From the NCBI GenBank assembly GCA_032622095.1, contig CP136069.1:204834690-204898689 (forward strand): DNA of 64,000 bases. The letters are read 5' to 3'. Under the pieces are notes generated by a model. The model was not told where the DNA came from, searched no databases, and saw only the letters and a list, made by a program, of their open reading frames with translations. The position numbers and the translations under genes are program-made. Positions 50,583-62,519 of this stretch are shown one piece after another (the first letter of the stretch is position 1; each line of letters opens with the position of its first letter). This DNA is from Siphonodentalium dalli (Eukaryota > Mollusca > Scaphopoda > Gadilida > Siphonodentaliidae).

Positions 50583-51500
50583 CTGCAAATAGCGTGTTTG
50601 TCATTTGCAGAATGAGGTCCCCAGAGGGTGAATTTAGTGATGCTATTCCGCATAGCGGGCTAGCATTACCAAATTCACCCTCCGGAGACCTCATCTTCTG
50701 GGAAGTATCTATAGTCTCAAATTAACATTGTTTTTAGTTACATATATCCCCTAATTTGCAGCAGATAAATTACATAATCGAGGTGCCCAATGGGTGAACA
50801 TCACCAACTTCAACTGGGGAACTTCTATCTGATCCTAGGTCTACCATAGCAGTTGAGGGCCTAAGCAGAATGAGGTCCCCATAGGGCGAATTTAGTGATG
50901 CTAGCCTGCTGTGCAGGATAGCGTCACTAAATTCACCTCTGGGGACCTCATTCTGCAAATGACAGACACGATATTTGCAGGCTTCATAGCCCATGAGTAC
51001 ACACATGGTTGTTTTCAGGCCTGAGAATATGGTGCTGGACAATTCCAGAACGAGGTCCCCAGAGGGTGAATTTTGTGACGCTATATCTGCACGGTGAGCT
51101 AGTGTCACTAAATTCACCCTCTGGGGACATCATTCTGCATGGTCTCATCTGTTATGGGAGACCAAGACTCAAATTTAAGTTCCCAGATTTTGAATATTGT
51201 GAGGTGCACCCATTGGGCACCTCAATTACGCATTGTGTCATCTGCAAATTTTGGGATATAGAGAAATTAAATTAGAAAGGAAATATAATCTATGTGAAGA
51301 AGTTTCTAAAGAAACTAAAAAAACTTGTTAATTTGATGATAAAGCTGGATACTTTCCTGAGAAGATGAGGCCTAAGCAGAATCAGGCCTCCAGAGGATGA
51401 ATATAGTGATGCTAACCCGATGTGCGGGATAGTGTCACTAAATTCACGCTCTGGGGGCCTCATTCTGCAAATATTTAGCACCATATTTTCAGGACTGGTT
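50583..51500. mobile_element. Two adjacent 'GAATGAGGTCCCCAGAGGG' MITEs
   Basis: First 50583-50985, second 51010-51500. Each is bounded by inverted GCAGAATGAGGTCCCCAGAG / CTCTGGGGACCTCATTCTGC arms, and each half forms its own hairpin. The second has ends AATATGGTGCTGGAC and TTTAGCACCATATTTTC. Confidence 0.75.
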
Positions 51501-51519
51501 CAATAATTTGTATCCATTA

Positions 51520-52317
51520 GGCCAGTGCCGCCAGATAAACAAATAGTTCATTTCTCGGGGAAGCCTCGCTCCAAAATATCTGTTTCTCAAGCATATTTAT
51601 AACCTGCCATAAATAAGTAGATATATAAATACTATCCATCCCTATTCATCTCACAGAAGTCTTCATATAAATACAATTTTAATTGTATATAATTAATTAT
51701 TTAATTTAATTAATTATTAGTGCCCTTTTAAGACATCTGATGTCAATGGGACCTATCCAATAAGATTCCTTGGGTCAAATTTCTCATATGCGCACATTTT
51801 TAGCTCCGATGGTCAAGCCGTTTCTGTATAAACAATCCGTAGATAAAAGCCAATTGAGACAGCCTTTCAGGTTTGACACTCTGTGTCGCTAGTAGTCCCT
51901 CATGTGATGTCACCTGAAGGAAGATTAACGATTCAGACTGCATAATCCATAATGTAATATTCAATTGCATGAAGTTATGGCGGCCTATCACAAAAATCTT
52001 TTCGACAACGTGCTCAGTGGATTAGCGTGCATCGATAATGACTGAGAAAAATTACACTGGTGTAATCCTTTAATGAGTAGTATTGTATCCACACATCTTG
52101 TATTATAAATATGTGGGAATTGATGGACATCAGTGCTGATATTGCCAATTTGCCCATGTTTTGTGTCTTTGGTGAATATGGGACAAATACCAATATTTTA
52201 TATATAGATACCTGCCTCCTGACAAAAATGATTTGATAAAAATAAAAATATCTGCCTCCCTCATCACTTGGAAAAAAAAATAATCCCTGATAAATGAACT
52301 AGTTTGTTTATCTGGCC
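51520..52317. mobile_element. 0.8-kb Harbinger-like MITE, TTA target duplication
   Basis: The left GGCCAGTGCCGCCAGATAAA and right GTTTGTTTATCTGGCC ends are inverted, with TAGTTCATTTCTCGGGG / TCCCTGATAAATGAACTAG just inside. TTA flanks both sides. The right half is homologous to that of 44734-46509. Confidence 0.82.
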
Positions 52318-53929
52318 TTACTTAAACAATATTCATTTTCATAGTCAGCTCGACCAAAACATTCTCAGTCTTGCATATCCTATCAACTTTTTCTATTCAT
52401 TGTTGCATATATATATATCATTTCTATGACATTGTTTTTCGTTTTTGATCATTGACCACAAAGCATTTATTTTTTTGATTATAAAATCATATCATATCAG
52501 CATTGTGTTATATTTTTATTCTCAGCCCCTTCACTTTTGAGCACAGCTAGATATAGTGAGATAGTTATGTGTTATTTCCCCATCTCACACCCGAAGTGAC
52601 TGCTATCTCAAATGACCCACATGTCTGATTTACCTAATTAAGAGCCGGATTTATTTTAACAAGCAATCAGCACATTGCAAGTCAATAAATATGGATGAAT
52701 TCATGGGACACTAATGAAAATAGATATATGCCTCCAATCCGTTAAATTCCGGAAACCTTCAACGTAAGTCAACTTGCAAATACGGAGTTTGATAGAATGC
52801 ATTATAAAGGAATACAGGTTATGAACATATTAGCTCAAACAGAAGGCCAATTCTCCAAACAGAAATGGACAATTCTCGTACATTTCAAAAACAATGGGTG
52901 CTTCCCAAATGATGAAAGAAATAGTACCACTTTTGAAAAATGATCATCATTGCAATAAATAGAGAATACCTACAGTTTTTGATTGAATACCGAAAAAATC
53001 ATATGAGTGTCTGGAAAGAAATATCAAATTTTCACGAGCAGTGAAAATTTTATATTTCTTTCCAGACACAAATGAGATGTTTCAGGTATTCAAACAAAAA
53101 ACTGTAGGTATTCGTTTTGTAATATGCGCCTTATTAATGCTCAACGTTGCTAAATTAACTCTTACTTAATTACGTAAACCGCCGGCAAGTTACATTGACA
53201 TAAGAAAAGCTACAGTGAAATAACAAAATTGTATTTCACTGTGGCTTCTAAGAGTAATACGACGATCTACATTTTGTTAATTTTCTGCTATTTTATAGCC
53301 AAGCATATAATAAATCATTGAACTCGTTAATCTGACATTCCTCATGTCATGTAAACATATGTTCTGTTTTCCTATTTGGTTGGGACATTTTCCATGGAAA
53401 CACAGTTGGTCTAGTCTAGACTTGTCAATACACGTTGCTGATCATCCACGATAATCACAAATATTGCATCAGATTTCACCCCCAGATGTACATTTAAGAA
53501 CCTACAGAAATGTGCCCAAGAACATATTAAAGGGAACTCAGAATGACACTACTGAGTTAGGAGAAAAATTATCCATCATGTCCTGGGATGTGGGAAAATC
53601 TCACCCTCGGAGCCAAATATATGATCTGGACACGAGGCTTGAAAAAATATCTGGTCCCTCTAGATCTGGTGAGATATTTCCATCCCACATCGATGTCATT
53701 GTGGATAAAATTTATCTCTATCTCTCCATAGCTGGTCTGGTTAGGTCCCAGATACGATCTTGACTTGACAAAGAGGTCATGGGTGAAAATTGAGATAGAT
53801 TTTCAAGCTTCATTGGAGTTGACGGACATTTCAGTGTGCTGCTCTGGAGGAAAAATTGCAATTTCAAAAGGAAATAATAATTTGTTCATGCACATAATGC
53901 AGCAATGAACTGCTACTTTTCGAAGGATA
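52318..53929. other. Intergenic sequence with two small hairpins
   Basis: 52990-53105 is a long hairpin (GTGTCTGGAAAGAAATAT ... ATATTTCTTTCCAGACAC) related to 42057. 53580-53700 has GGATGTGGGAAAATCTCACC ... GGTGAGATATTTCCATCCCAC, another inverted repeat. No gene is recognised. Confidence 0.5.
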
Positions 53930-54545
53930 ATTGGGTGGCTGGGGTATACTGTATTGACTTTTTTGGTCCTTCTGTCCATCTGTCTGTCTGGGCATATGTC
54001 ACAGCCATAGGTAATCTGATCTGAATTAAATATGGTATGGATGATTGCCATCAGGAATACTTTCGAAAGATGGCCTAATGATGCTCGCATTTTCCATTGT
54101 AGAGTTATAATTTTTATAACATATTATGTTTTGGTCTGTCCATCTCCGTCCGTTAATAATTCGTTTCTACTGAATTAAGTAGAATGAAATTTGGTTTGTA
54201 GGTTCACGACCACAAAATACGGTCAGGTTTGAGTTTGGGGTTCAGCCACCCATTTCTATCAGAGGAATACCCCTTTGTTAAAATTTCGACTCAATTTTCG
54301 TTTCTGGATGATAAATTGATTTAATGTTAACTGAATGGAATGAAATTTGCTCTGCAGATTTACAACCATAAAATACTGTTAAAGTTCAGTCCACCTATTT
54401 TACCAGAGTTACGGAACTTTTTCAACTTTAAAATTCAGGTTTTTATTGGTTTCGTGATATATAACATCAGTCAGTGATGACTGAATGGAATGAAAGTTGG
54501 TGTGCATGTTTAAAACCATAAATTACAGGTGAAGTCTGTTGTGAA
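53930..54545. repeat. Dispersed CCGTCC / 'cagagtta' repeat, several units
   Basis: Repeats of CTGAATGGAATGAAATTTGG, GTTTACAACCATAAAATAC and ACCAGAGTTACGG in three to four diverged copies. Confidence 0.6.
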
Positions 54546-54599
54546 ATAATTGTTCTCTATTTCAGGCTTACATTATATCTCAGCCATTTGAATACACAC

Positions 54600-54925
54600 C
54601 ACATTGTGATGGTTATAGTTATGCCCTGTGCCAATGCATTCTCTTATATATGCGAGTCGACCATAGGTCGCCTCGCATATATAAGAGAATGCATTGGCCT
54701 AAAAAAAAAAAACTTTTTACCATTTTTTCTTACATTCTTTAACAATTTTAGAATTTTTTCTTACATTTTTTAACAATTTTTATAATATTTTTCTACATTC
54801 TTTGACAATTTTAGAATTTGTAATATGTGTTAAGCCAATGCATTCTCTTATATATGCGAGGTGACCTATGGTCGACTCGCATATATAAGAGAATGCATTG
54901 GCACAGGGCCGTTCTGTTGGGTTGG
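54600..54925. mobile_element. MITE remnant with paired 70-base palindromes
   Basis: Palindromes at 54630-54698 and 54834-54902 flank a T-rich centre made of TTTTTCTTACATTNTTTAACAATTTT repeats. Outer sequence matches the element at 40765-41130 (ACATTGTGATGGTTATAGTTATGCCC; GGCCGTTCTGTTGGGT), but the terminal AAAGGG/TTAA is missing. Confidence 0.75.
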
Positions 54926-55099
54926 AACTTTCTAACTGGTACTTCAAGCTTTCCACCTGTTTGAAATTTCAAACTTAATACCCACCCTACCCCCAAACCA
55001 ATTTCCCACTAAAATTACAAACTATACAACGGTGAACCTATAATGTGTGATTTAAAATTTATAGGTATATTGTGCCAGGCAACAAATTTCCAACTGCTG

Positions 55100-55929
55100 A
55101 TTTGTTTTAAACCAAAGTTGGGGGGGGGGGGGGGGGTTGACATCACCCCATAGCCCCAACCGACCTCCAGAATAGGCTATCCAACTGTATTGGAATTTTT
55201 TTATGGAGGTTTGCCATCAGGAGTACTTTTAAAAGAGGGCCCAATGACATTCGCGCTATCCATTTAAAAAATATATATATCTGGAAGCCATGGGTTATAG
55301 GATATCAATGAAATTTTAGAGTTGCATGTATCTCTTCTATTTTATATTTTGGTTCCAGCCTCTTGTTTGGACTCTGCAGTTCCGTTCTTTACGACTGCAG
55401 AGAGTAACAGAGGTGTCTGAAGTGGATTGAGTCTGTCGAGGAGTTATTTGAGTAAAGATTCACTCCTGATTTAAATCTTATTGAATAGATTGACCATCAC
55501 CCAAAATTTGTTGGTGCAATTACCAGGTTGTCGAATACAATAATAATTACACCCCATCCAAAATGGGAGGTATACTGGATTACATGCGTCCGTCGACTCA
55601 TATCTCTCAACCATGGGTTAATATAGGATCTCAATGAAATTTGGTATGCAGGTTTGGCACCAGGATGGCTATAAAAACAGGGTTCATTTATGTTGTTTAC
55701 ATTTTCCTTTTCCTTTCTTTGTTTATTTGAAAACATTGAATTTCTGTCGTCCGCTAATATATATCGACCATGAGTTATTGGATTCTGTTGAAAGTTGGTA
55801 TGGAGGGCTTTCAAAAAGAGGGTTCAGTTATGTTTTCAATTTCCGTTCAAGAGTTATTACTTTTTGTTCATCTGAAACGTTCTTTTTATACTTTGATTTC
55901 AGTCCTGCTCATGTTTCAATTGGCACCAT

Positions 55930-55985
<56 letters not shown>

Positions 55986-56100
55986 ATTCCAGCACCTGAG
56001 GCACCATGGGTGGGGGGCGTATGCCAGCGCCCGAGGCACCATGGGGGGGGGGGGGGGGGGGGGGGGGGTATACTAGCACCCAAGGTGCAACTTCATGTTA
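55100..56100. repeat. Dispersed repeats and extreme G tracts
   Basis: G tract near 55121-55136, then the CCGTCC-type repeat at 55530-55900. A run of 55 G (55930-55984), and a 26-G run (56043-56068). The G runs sit in three copies of GGCACCATGG(G)n TATNCCAGCRCC; the middle copy is interrupted (GGGTGGGGGGCG). Apparent poly-Gly frames are artefacts of this. Confidence 0.85.
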
Positions 56101-56460
56101 TTTTGTTCTTAAGAATACATAACCCGAATTGACGCTCGTAAATTACTATTTCCTTGGCTTCGAGGGTAAAAATATTTGATTCAAGTCGAGGACCCACCCG
56201 TCAAAGCTCAGAGTGATCAGATATATTTTTTTATAATCTATTACTTTCAGTGGCCCAGTCGATGAGAAGACGGTCTCGGGCCAAATTGTGGATGAAGATG
56301 GATAACTCTAAAATCAAGTGGCTTTTTTGTGTCAGATATTTGACAAGCAGGCAAAATTTCATTGAACAAAATGTTGATAAATAACAGGTTTTGGGCAATT
56401 TTATACTAATTAACTTGACTGGTTATAATTATTTTTGGGCAATTAATCGATTCCGATGAT
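56100..56460. repeat. Dispersed repeat, second copy
   Basis: Homologous to 44380-44720 (see there). Confidence 0.7.
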
Positions 56461-57513
56461 AACTGAAGCGGCATTTCAAAAACTTTTGTTGTTGTTGGAA
56501 TCTGATGATATGATATGGGAACCATTGAATCGGATTGAGTACCTTCAAATTGCTGTAACAAAGTCAGAGTTCCATCATCTCTCCTGTAGCACAATATATT
56601 CTGGAATAGAAATATATATTTCTTCTCCAAGTGAAGCATCATAAGCATGGTATTTTCTGTATATGTAATTGGCAAATATCTCAACGAAATGTGGTACGGA
56701 TGCTCTTTTGTCCAGTGATTGCATTTGCCATTCTCGAGTTCTCTCTTTGCCCTGTTTCGCCTGGAGATTTTGATATTCTCTCCATCCACACATATATACT
56801 ATACATTATATATACATGCATGTACATGTAATCTCATGCAGGAATGGGTTTATTTGATCATATATAATGGGATCTAACTGAAATGTGGTATGGAGGTCTG
56901 CTCTCTAATCTGTCTAAGGATAATAAAATTACATTGATCACATTTTATCATTGTAGTATTTGACCATATTCAATTCCTCATAATGAATACAGCTGATATA
57001 GTATCCTCAGAGGAACCTGCTCTAACTGCTGACAGGTCAACTCGGAGACAGGTCTGACACTCCACTGAGAACTTTTTTCACATTTGTGGAGAAATTACCC
57101 AATCATTTGTTTATACATACACATGAGCTTGACTCCCTTATACACTAAAAGGTGAGTCAGGACACAACCTTATATCACCCGATTCATGGGAGAGCGATAA
57201 CAAAATTCTCCATACATTTGATAATTTTACTATAACGTTACGAGGCCCCATCCAAGGATTGAACTAATCTGACACAAGAGTGTGGAATAAATACAGAACT
57301 CAACTTGTAAACGGTGTGCATATTATGTGGATATATTTAAATGGTCAAATGATGGAATTTGATATAAATAAATGGAAATATAATCTCCTTTCATGATCCC
57401 AAATCAATTAAAATGTTGAACATTTGGCCCAATTGCTCTGGGGCGATTTACAGCTGGGTCGTTATATTTGCGCGGGCGTTTATTTTGGTACGACATATTG
57501 AGAGTACGTTTTC
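56461..57513. other. Intergenic sequence and probable XRCC5 promoter
   Basis: No other gene is recognised. 57440-57510 is locally GC-richer (GGGGCGATTTACAGC, TTTGCGCGGGCG) immediately upstream of the proposed XRCC5 start, as expected for a housekeeping promoter. No TATA box is evident. Confidence 0.4.
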
Positions 57514-57525
57514 ATGACCAAAACG

Positions 57526-57540
57526 ATGGCGTACAACAAG
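57526..57540 (+). CDS. XRCC5: XRCC5 (Ku80) exon 1, initiator MAYNK
   Basis: ATG at 57526 in good context (A at -3, G at +4) gives MAYNK, then the donor GTAAAC at 57541. Joined in phase 0 to exon 2 this reads MAYNKEAIGIVLDVGPSMS, the expected Ku80 N-terminus. An in-frame upstream ATG (57514, MTKT) has a poorer context. Ku80 pairs with Ku70 and binds DNA ends in non-homologous end joining. Confidence 0.8.
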
Positions 57541-58589
57541 GTAAACCCACTTTCAAACGCGATTTTCGCGGTTATCCGGATAAAATCACAAGATAAACAC
57601 ACATTAATTTGTGGAAATAGTTTAATTGTTGTATTTAATTTTCAAACTGTCAGATGTCTTTCAGTATTAACTAGAATATTCTTTAGTAAAATTTCACTTC
57701 TCCTATTTTCGCTGTAGTATCGATCGGATTCTGATCATGTCTGGGCAGTCTCTTTGAAAAAATAAATCATATCACTGGACCATAGTTTATCTTTTTGGTA
57801 GGAGAATTCATTTTTGTAAAAAATAGATAGTTGTCAATGACCAAAATTTTAAATGTTTTTATATAAATGAAGGGAAATTGATTTGAGTTGTTGTCTTTCT
57901 CTAACTCGTCCATTTGACAATTGTAACGTAATGATTGTTAGAATGTTCTTTCCAAACCTTGATAAACTGAGACAACATTCTCATATTAACTTTCCCTGTA
58001 GATCATGTGATGAATCTCTACTTTGTCTCTTGCCCGGATCAATCACATTCAGGGGCGGATCCAGGAATTTTGAAAGGGGCGCCATTAATATAGGCATATA
58101 TGATGCATAGCATCATCCGAGCTGCAAAGCGGCAAGCGGAAGAGAGCACGAGAGGGGGGACCACCCTGTGGTAGGTGGGAGTATGGAGGACCTCCCACGG
58201 GAAATTTGTTTGGATACCACATGTACATTCAAAACAACGTGTTTTGCTGTGTCCTGTGCCCATTGAAAAATCAATCGGATACTGATATTAAAATAACTAG
58301 AAAAGGAATAATATTGAGTTACATATATAAATTTGATGTTCCAATTTGGGTATGCACACATAAAACTCAGTTTATGTAGCTTATGTGATAATTGATAATT
58401 ACATTTACTTGAATCAGTGGATGTATTGATGTTACTACACCAGGACTGGGTTCATCACAAGAGTGGGCAGTACTTTATAAATATGGCCATACGGTATGCT
58501 ATATGGAGAGTTGTGCAGTGCATGATAGAAGATTAAAGCTCCTGTGGTTTCACACTAGTGATATGTCCTCAAACGAAGTCTCCGGTGGA

Positions 58590-60150
58590 GCTATAGTCAT
58601 CACTCCTCGTCCGTCCGTCAACAATTCTTTAAACATCTTCTTCGGAAGCATAAGACTGTATGGGTTCATATTTGGTGTGGATGTTCCCTAGGTGACTCAC
58701 ATTCAGATATGTTTTGTTCAAATGAGGTCACTGGGTCAAATAGCTGCGAAAGCAGGGCCATAACACTATTTCTCCATAGTAATTCTTAGAAATTGACTTC
58801 TCAAGAACCATTGGGCGGATTTAGCTTTTATTTGGTATGGAGGGTCCTTGGGTGACTGGGGTTCAGATTTGTTCAAATGGCGTCACTGGGTCAAATAGGG
58901 GCAGAGCCAGGGATACAACTCTTAAAAAAAATAAAAAAAATTTGGATATGTGATATGAAATTTTTGTCTTTCTTTTTTTTCAAATTAATTTTTTTTTTTT
59001 AATTGAGATTAATTTCTTGCTCAATTTAAACAAAAATAACACCATTATAACATCCACCAGGGTGACTCAACCAAATTTGGTTTAAATCAGTCTAAAATCA
59101 AGAACATGCAAATAGCACTCAGAGCTCTATGAGATATGAGGAAGGTGCCTGCAATCACAGAATGTTTACTTAACACCGTATATAAGTCACATTGATTATA
59201 AAGTAATAAATGAAATGGCAGTGTTAACAAAATCTGATTTGAATGACAGCTCCTTTGATGAACACGTTGACTGCCGACCACGAGTTATCTCGTACATTTT
59301 GCATGAAATTGAATGGGGGTCGGCAGTCAACGTGTTAATACCATAAATTATCTGCCTGTTAGAGAGTTTGTATATAAATGATCTATGGCTTATGATAACA
59401 AACTCCCAAGGCCAAGTGTGAATTATGAATCTGACAGTTAGGCCAGTAAAACTAAATACCTGTTTTCTCAGGCAATTACATATGGGAAACTGGATGAGAA
59501 AGAAGGAGGCATTTTTCTTAGCTTACCTGAGATGAAGAATTGAGACATATTTTGTGTGGATGGTCCCTATGTGGCTGGGATTCAGTTCTATCAAATGGGG
59601 GTCACATGGTAAAAAAAGTAGCATAGCTAGGGATCTAACTCTTTCCATCCATAGTAATTCTTAAAACATCTTCTCAAGAATCATCGGGGCTATTTAGCTT
59701 ATAAAAGGTATGGAAGGTCCTTGGGTGACAGGGATACAGATGTGTTAAAATGAGGTCACCTGGTCAAATAAGGGCGGAGGTTATTCAGCTTATATTTGGT
59801 ATGGTTGACTAGGATTCAGATTTGATTCAGAATTGGATCACTGGGTCAAATAGGGTCAGAGTCCCGGACATAGTTATTTTTATTAAGATTTGTTGAAATG
59901 GGTTCACCAGGTCAAATAGGGGTGCGACCAGGGACATAACTCTTCCCCCATAGTAATTCTTAAAATGGCTCCTCAAGAGCCATCAGTCCTATTTAGCTTA
60001 TATGAATTAACTAGTATAGAGGGTCCTTGTGTTACTTGGGAATGGGTTACAGATTTGTTAAAATGGGTTCGACCAATCAAGAAATGGCATTTGGTGTATA
60101 TGGCCTATGGAGAGTTGGGATCAAAATTTGTTTGAGTGGGGTCCACCACT
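58590..60150. repeat. Dispersed 'gtcactgggtcaaatagg' repeat, six or more diverged units
   Basis: Units of roughly 150-180 bases share GGTATGGAGGGTCCTTGGGTGAC, TGTTCAAATG-GGTCACTGGGTC AAATAGGG and CATAACTCTT...CCATAGTAATTCTTA. Confidence 0.75.
59261..59336. repeat. Perfect 19-bp-arm inverted repeat
   Basis: AACACGTTGACTGCCGACC and its exact reverse complement GGTCGGCAGTCAACGTGTT enclose a 38-base loop. Could be a MITE remnant or a hairpin RNA. Confidence 0.85.
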
Positions 60151-61838
60151 AAAAAAGGGGGAATGTCAGATTGTAAATTTGTCACAGTTAGGAAAGCTTG
60201 AGGTATCAGTGGGAGGATCTGGACCATATTTCAAGGTGGACACCCCACTGCTCAACGGAGACCCTCTAGGCTACGTCCCTCTTTAGGAATACTTCTTTTT
60301 AAGTGAATTTGACAAGTACTAACTCTTATGGTCTTCCTAGTCCCAGTCTTCTCAGTCTTTACAGTCTGGTAGCGTCTCCACAGTCATTGACTGTCTTGTT
60401 TCAATAAAAAGTATAAAATTTATAGTTTAAAATAAAATTTATTTGGGCAATGGAATTAAAAAGGATTATAATTTTATAATGTAAAACAATAATAACGATG
60501 ATATTTGATAATTAATGAACGAGCATCATATTCGTTGCCTTTCTTCTCGTTCTGCGTTTGGGCTGACAAAACAATGCATCTATATCCAAACGCTTTCCTC
60601 CAGTTTTTATTTTTACTCATAATAGCCATCAGCTGCATGCATGCTCCACCAGCGAAATACTATAGGTCATCAATACAAGGTGGCCGATTTTCGATGTACT
60701 CGTCTTGTTTTGTAAATGTTTGGGTCACAATAAATATTTTCAATCAACTAAGTATGACGACAACGGCACCTGAAAAAATATGTGTTTTGAAGCACTCGAT
60801 CGTTACTCTTTTTTCAATTAAACAATGACAGTTTATGTTGTAACCTCACTGTCTTTTGTGCCACATTTGTTCCAACATGTGATTAAGTTATACCTTCGAA
60901 TTTATAGCAGATTCTAAATATCCATACAATTTGAAATGAATCAGAACTTTATTTCTATACTGAAAATACACTATATGTTTAATAGTATACCATAGTATGG
61001 CATAGGCCTATATATAATTTCTTTACAATGATATAATGCCATTCGATGGTTTGAAGTTCGATAGTTTGAGACAAATCTCCGTACTATCAAATTCTCTGAC
61101 TATATATACGCTGCATTGGCTTATCCCAAAGTGTAGCCGTCTCATTTCTATTGCTACATGTATATATAGATGGAATTGACATTTGACACCACAGTTAGAA
61201 TTGCTATATCTATGTTTATATAAAACTTATGGCGCCTAAAACTTGGTGCCTGGCCAGATATTTTCCGACGCCCAGAAACAAAATGTCGGGAGAATTATTT
61301 TGCTCTGCATGGCAAAAATAGTCCACGCGTGGCGCACCCATGTCGTGCGGGATGTTGGTTTCGCCCTTGCATGGATATACATCCATTCACAGTTGAAATA
61401 ATTGTACTTGAGTCAGATTAATGTAAAACATGTAAACTGTTGTATATATATTCATGTATGTTAGAAATATTAAGTGCAGAAACTTCGGGCGCTCGGAGAC
61501 AAATGGCGCCCGGACACGTCCCAAAATTTCCTTGCTCTGGCGAAAATAGAGGGGGCGCACACCGAGGACGCCGGATGGTAGATCCGCCCTTGACATTTCA
61601 CCAGGGAAGTCGGTAGCCAAGAGGTAGCAATACTACCGGTCTCTCGTGCTAGTGGACCGGAACGATGCAACCTGGTCAGGGTATTCTGACAGAAATTAGA
61701 ACCTGGTCAAATAGACAAATACCATGTTTGTCACGCTAAAAAGTCTCATTCAAGATTGCTGAATAAAGATCCAAATTCAAAATGCCGAGTTCCCCGCATA
61801 CAACATTGATCAGGTATGTTGTTGTGTGTGCACGTTAA

Positions 61839-62086
61839 CCCTTTGAGTGCCAGGTCGATTTTTGTATCAACCCATATACCCTGTGCCAATGCATTCTCTT
61901 ATATATGCGAGTCGACCACAGGTCGCCTCGCATATATAAGAGAATGCATTGGCCTAACAATTTTTTTTGTTTTTTTTTACAATTTTTTACAATTTTTTAC
62001 AATTTTAATAATTTATTCTTATATTCTTTAACAGACTTATTTTGTAGGTTTAGGGCCGATGAGATCGGCCCCTGGCACTCAAAGGG
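61839..62086. mobile_element. TTAA-flanked piggyBac-like MITE with 70-base palindrome
   Basis: Ends CCCTTTGAGTGCCAGG and CCTGGCACTCAAAGGG are inverted and bordered by TTAA. Contains the palindrome 61885-61954 followed by a T-rich tract. Same family as 21477-21691 in opposite orientation. Confidence 0.88.
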
Positions 62087-62405
62087 TTAAAGAACGCTAC
62101 TAGAGTTATAAAGTTACTTGACCATTGTAGCATCTGGACCAGTGTGTATATCACACGAAACATAGCCTATCAAATATCGTGTTACTATTATACAAGATAG
62201 TCCAGGGACTATTGAACACTCCAATGAATAATGGCGAAACAAATTTTACACTTGAAGTAAAGGCAAATATAGGTGATTAATAGCTACTCCAAGAAGATTA
62301 ATTCTTTTAATATATTTTACAAACATAATAAAAGTTACCATTTACAAGTAAACTAACAAGCTATGCCACAGCAATGATCTTGTTTCAATATGTTTCTGTT
62401 TGCAG

Positions 62406-62519
62406 GAAGCTATCGGTATTGTTCTGGATGTCGGACCATCCATGAGCCAAGCTCCAGCTGGGTTTTCAACTTCCCTGGAGACTGCAATTGATGCAGTTAC
62501 AATGATCCTACAGAGAAAG
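62406..62519 (+). CDS. XRCC5: XRCC5 exon 2
   Basis: Acceptor TCTGTTTGCAG, donor GTAATC. Encodes EAIGIVLDVGPSMSQAPAGF then SLETAIDAVTMILQRK, the first strand and helix of the Ku80 von Willebrand A domain, with the degenerate metal-site motif DVGPSMS. Phase 0 in and out. Confidence 0.93.

Larger units (their letters stand above)
58050..61592. mobile_element. hAT-like element(s) with CAGGGGCGGATC ends
   Basis: The left CAGGGGCGGATCCAGG...GGGGCGCC at 58050 and right GGGGGCGCACACC...GATCCGCCCTTG ending at 61592 are inverted. An internal near-copy of the right end (GTCCACGCGTGGCGCACCC ... TTTCGCCCTTGC) at about 61320-61375 suggests nested or tandem ends. No intact transposase is visible in 3.5 kb. 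The target duplication is unclear (ACATT on both sides). Confidence 0.6.
57541..62405. other. XRCC5 intron 1, 4.9 kb, repeat-filled
   Basis: Contains the hAT-like element 58050-61592 with dispersed repeats inside, a 19-bp-arm hairpin at 59261-59336 and a TTAA-MITE at 61839-62086. A frame at 60505-60828 starts MIINERASYS and contains a hydrophobic stretch FLQFLFLLIIAISCM; its coding status is doubtful. Confidence 0.6.

Noticed and set aside
53464-53763. 99-codon ORF at 53464
   Set aside because: It overlaps an inverted repeat and has no recognised domain; likely chance.
54588-54773. Recurring small protein with [22 protein letters not shown] (several places)
   Set aside because: It is the translation of the 70-base palindrome and appears on both strands at each copy; no start or flank is conserved as coding.
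55634-56132. Poly-glycine protein from 55634 or 55770
   Set aside because: The Gly tract is the 55-G run; the flanking frame is dispersed repeat with no conserved domain.
60505-60828. Small secreted peptide gene (hydrophobic FLQFLFLLIIAISCM)
   Set aside because: Single short frame inside a transposon-rich intron, no recognised family, no splice or cysteine pattern; evidence too thin.
61794-61812. ATGCCGAGTTCC... followed by GTATGT as XRCC5 exon 1
   Set aside because: It would join exon 2 in the wrong phase; 57526-57540 joins in phase and gives the expected MAxNKEAI start.
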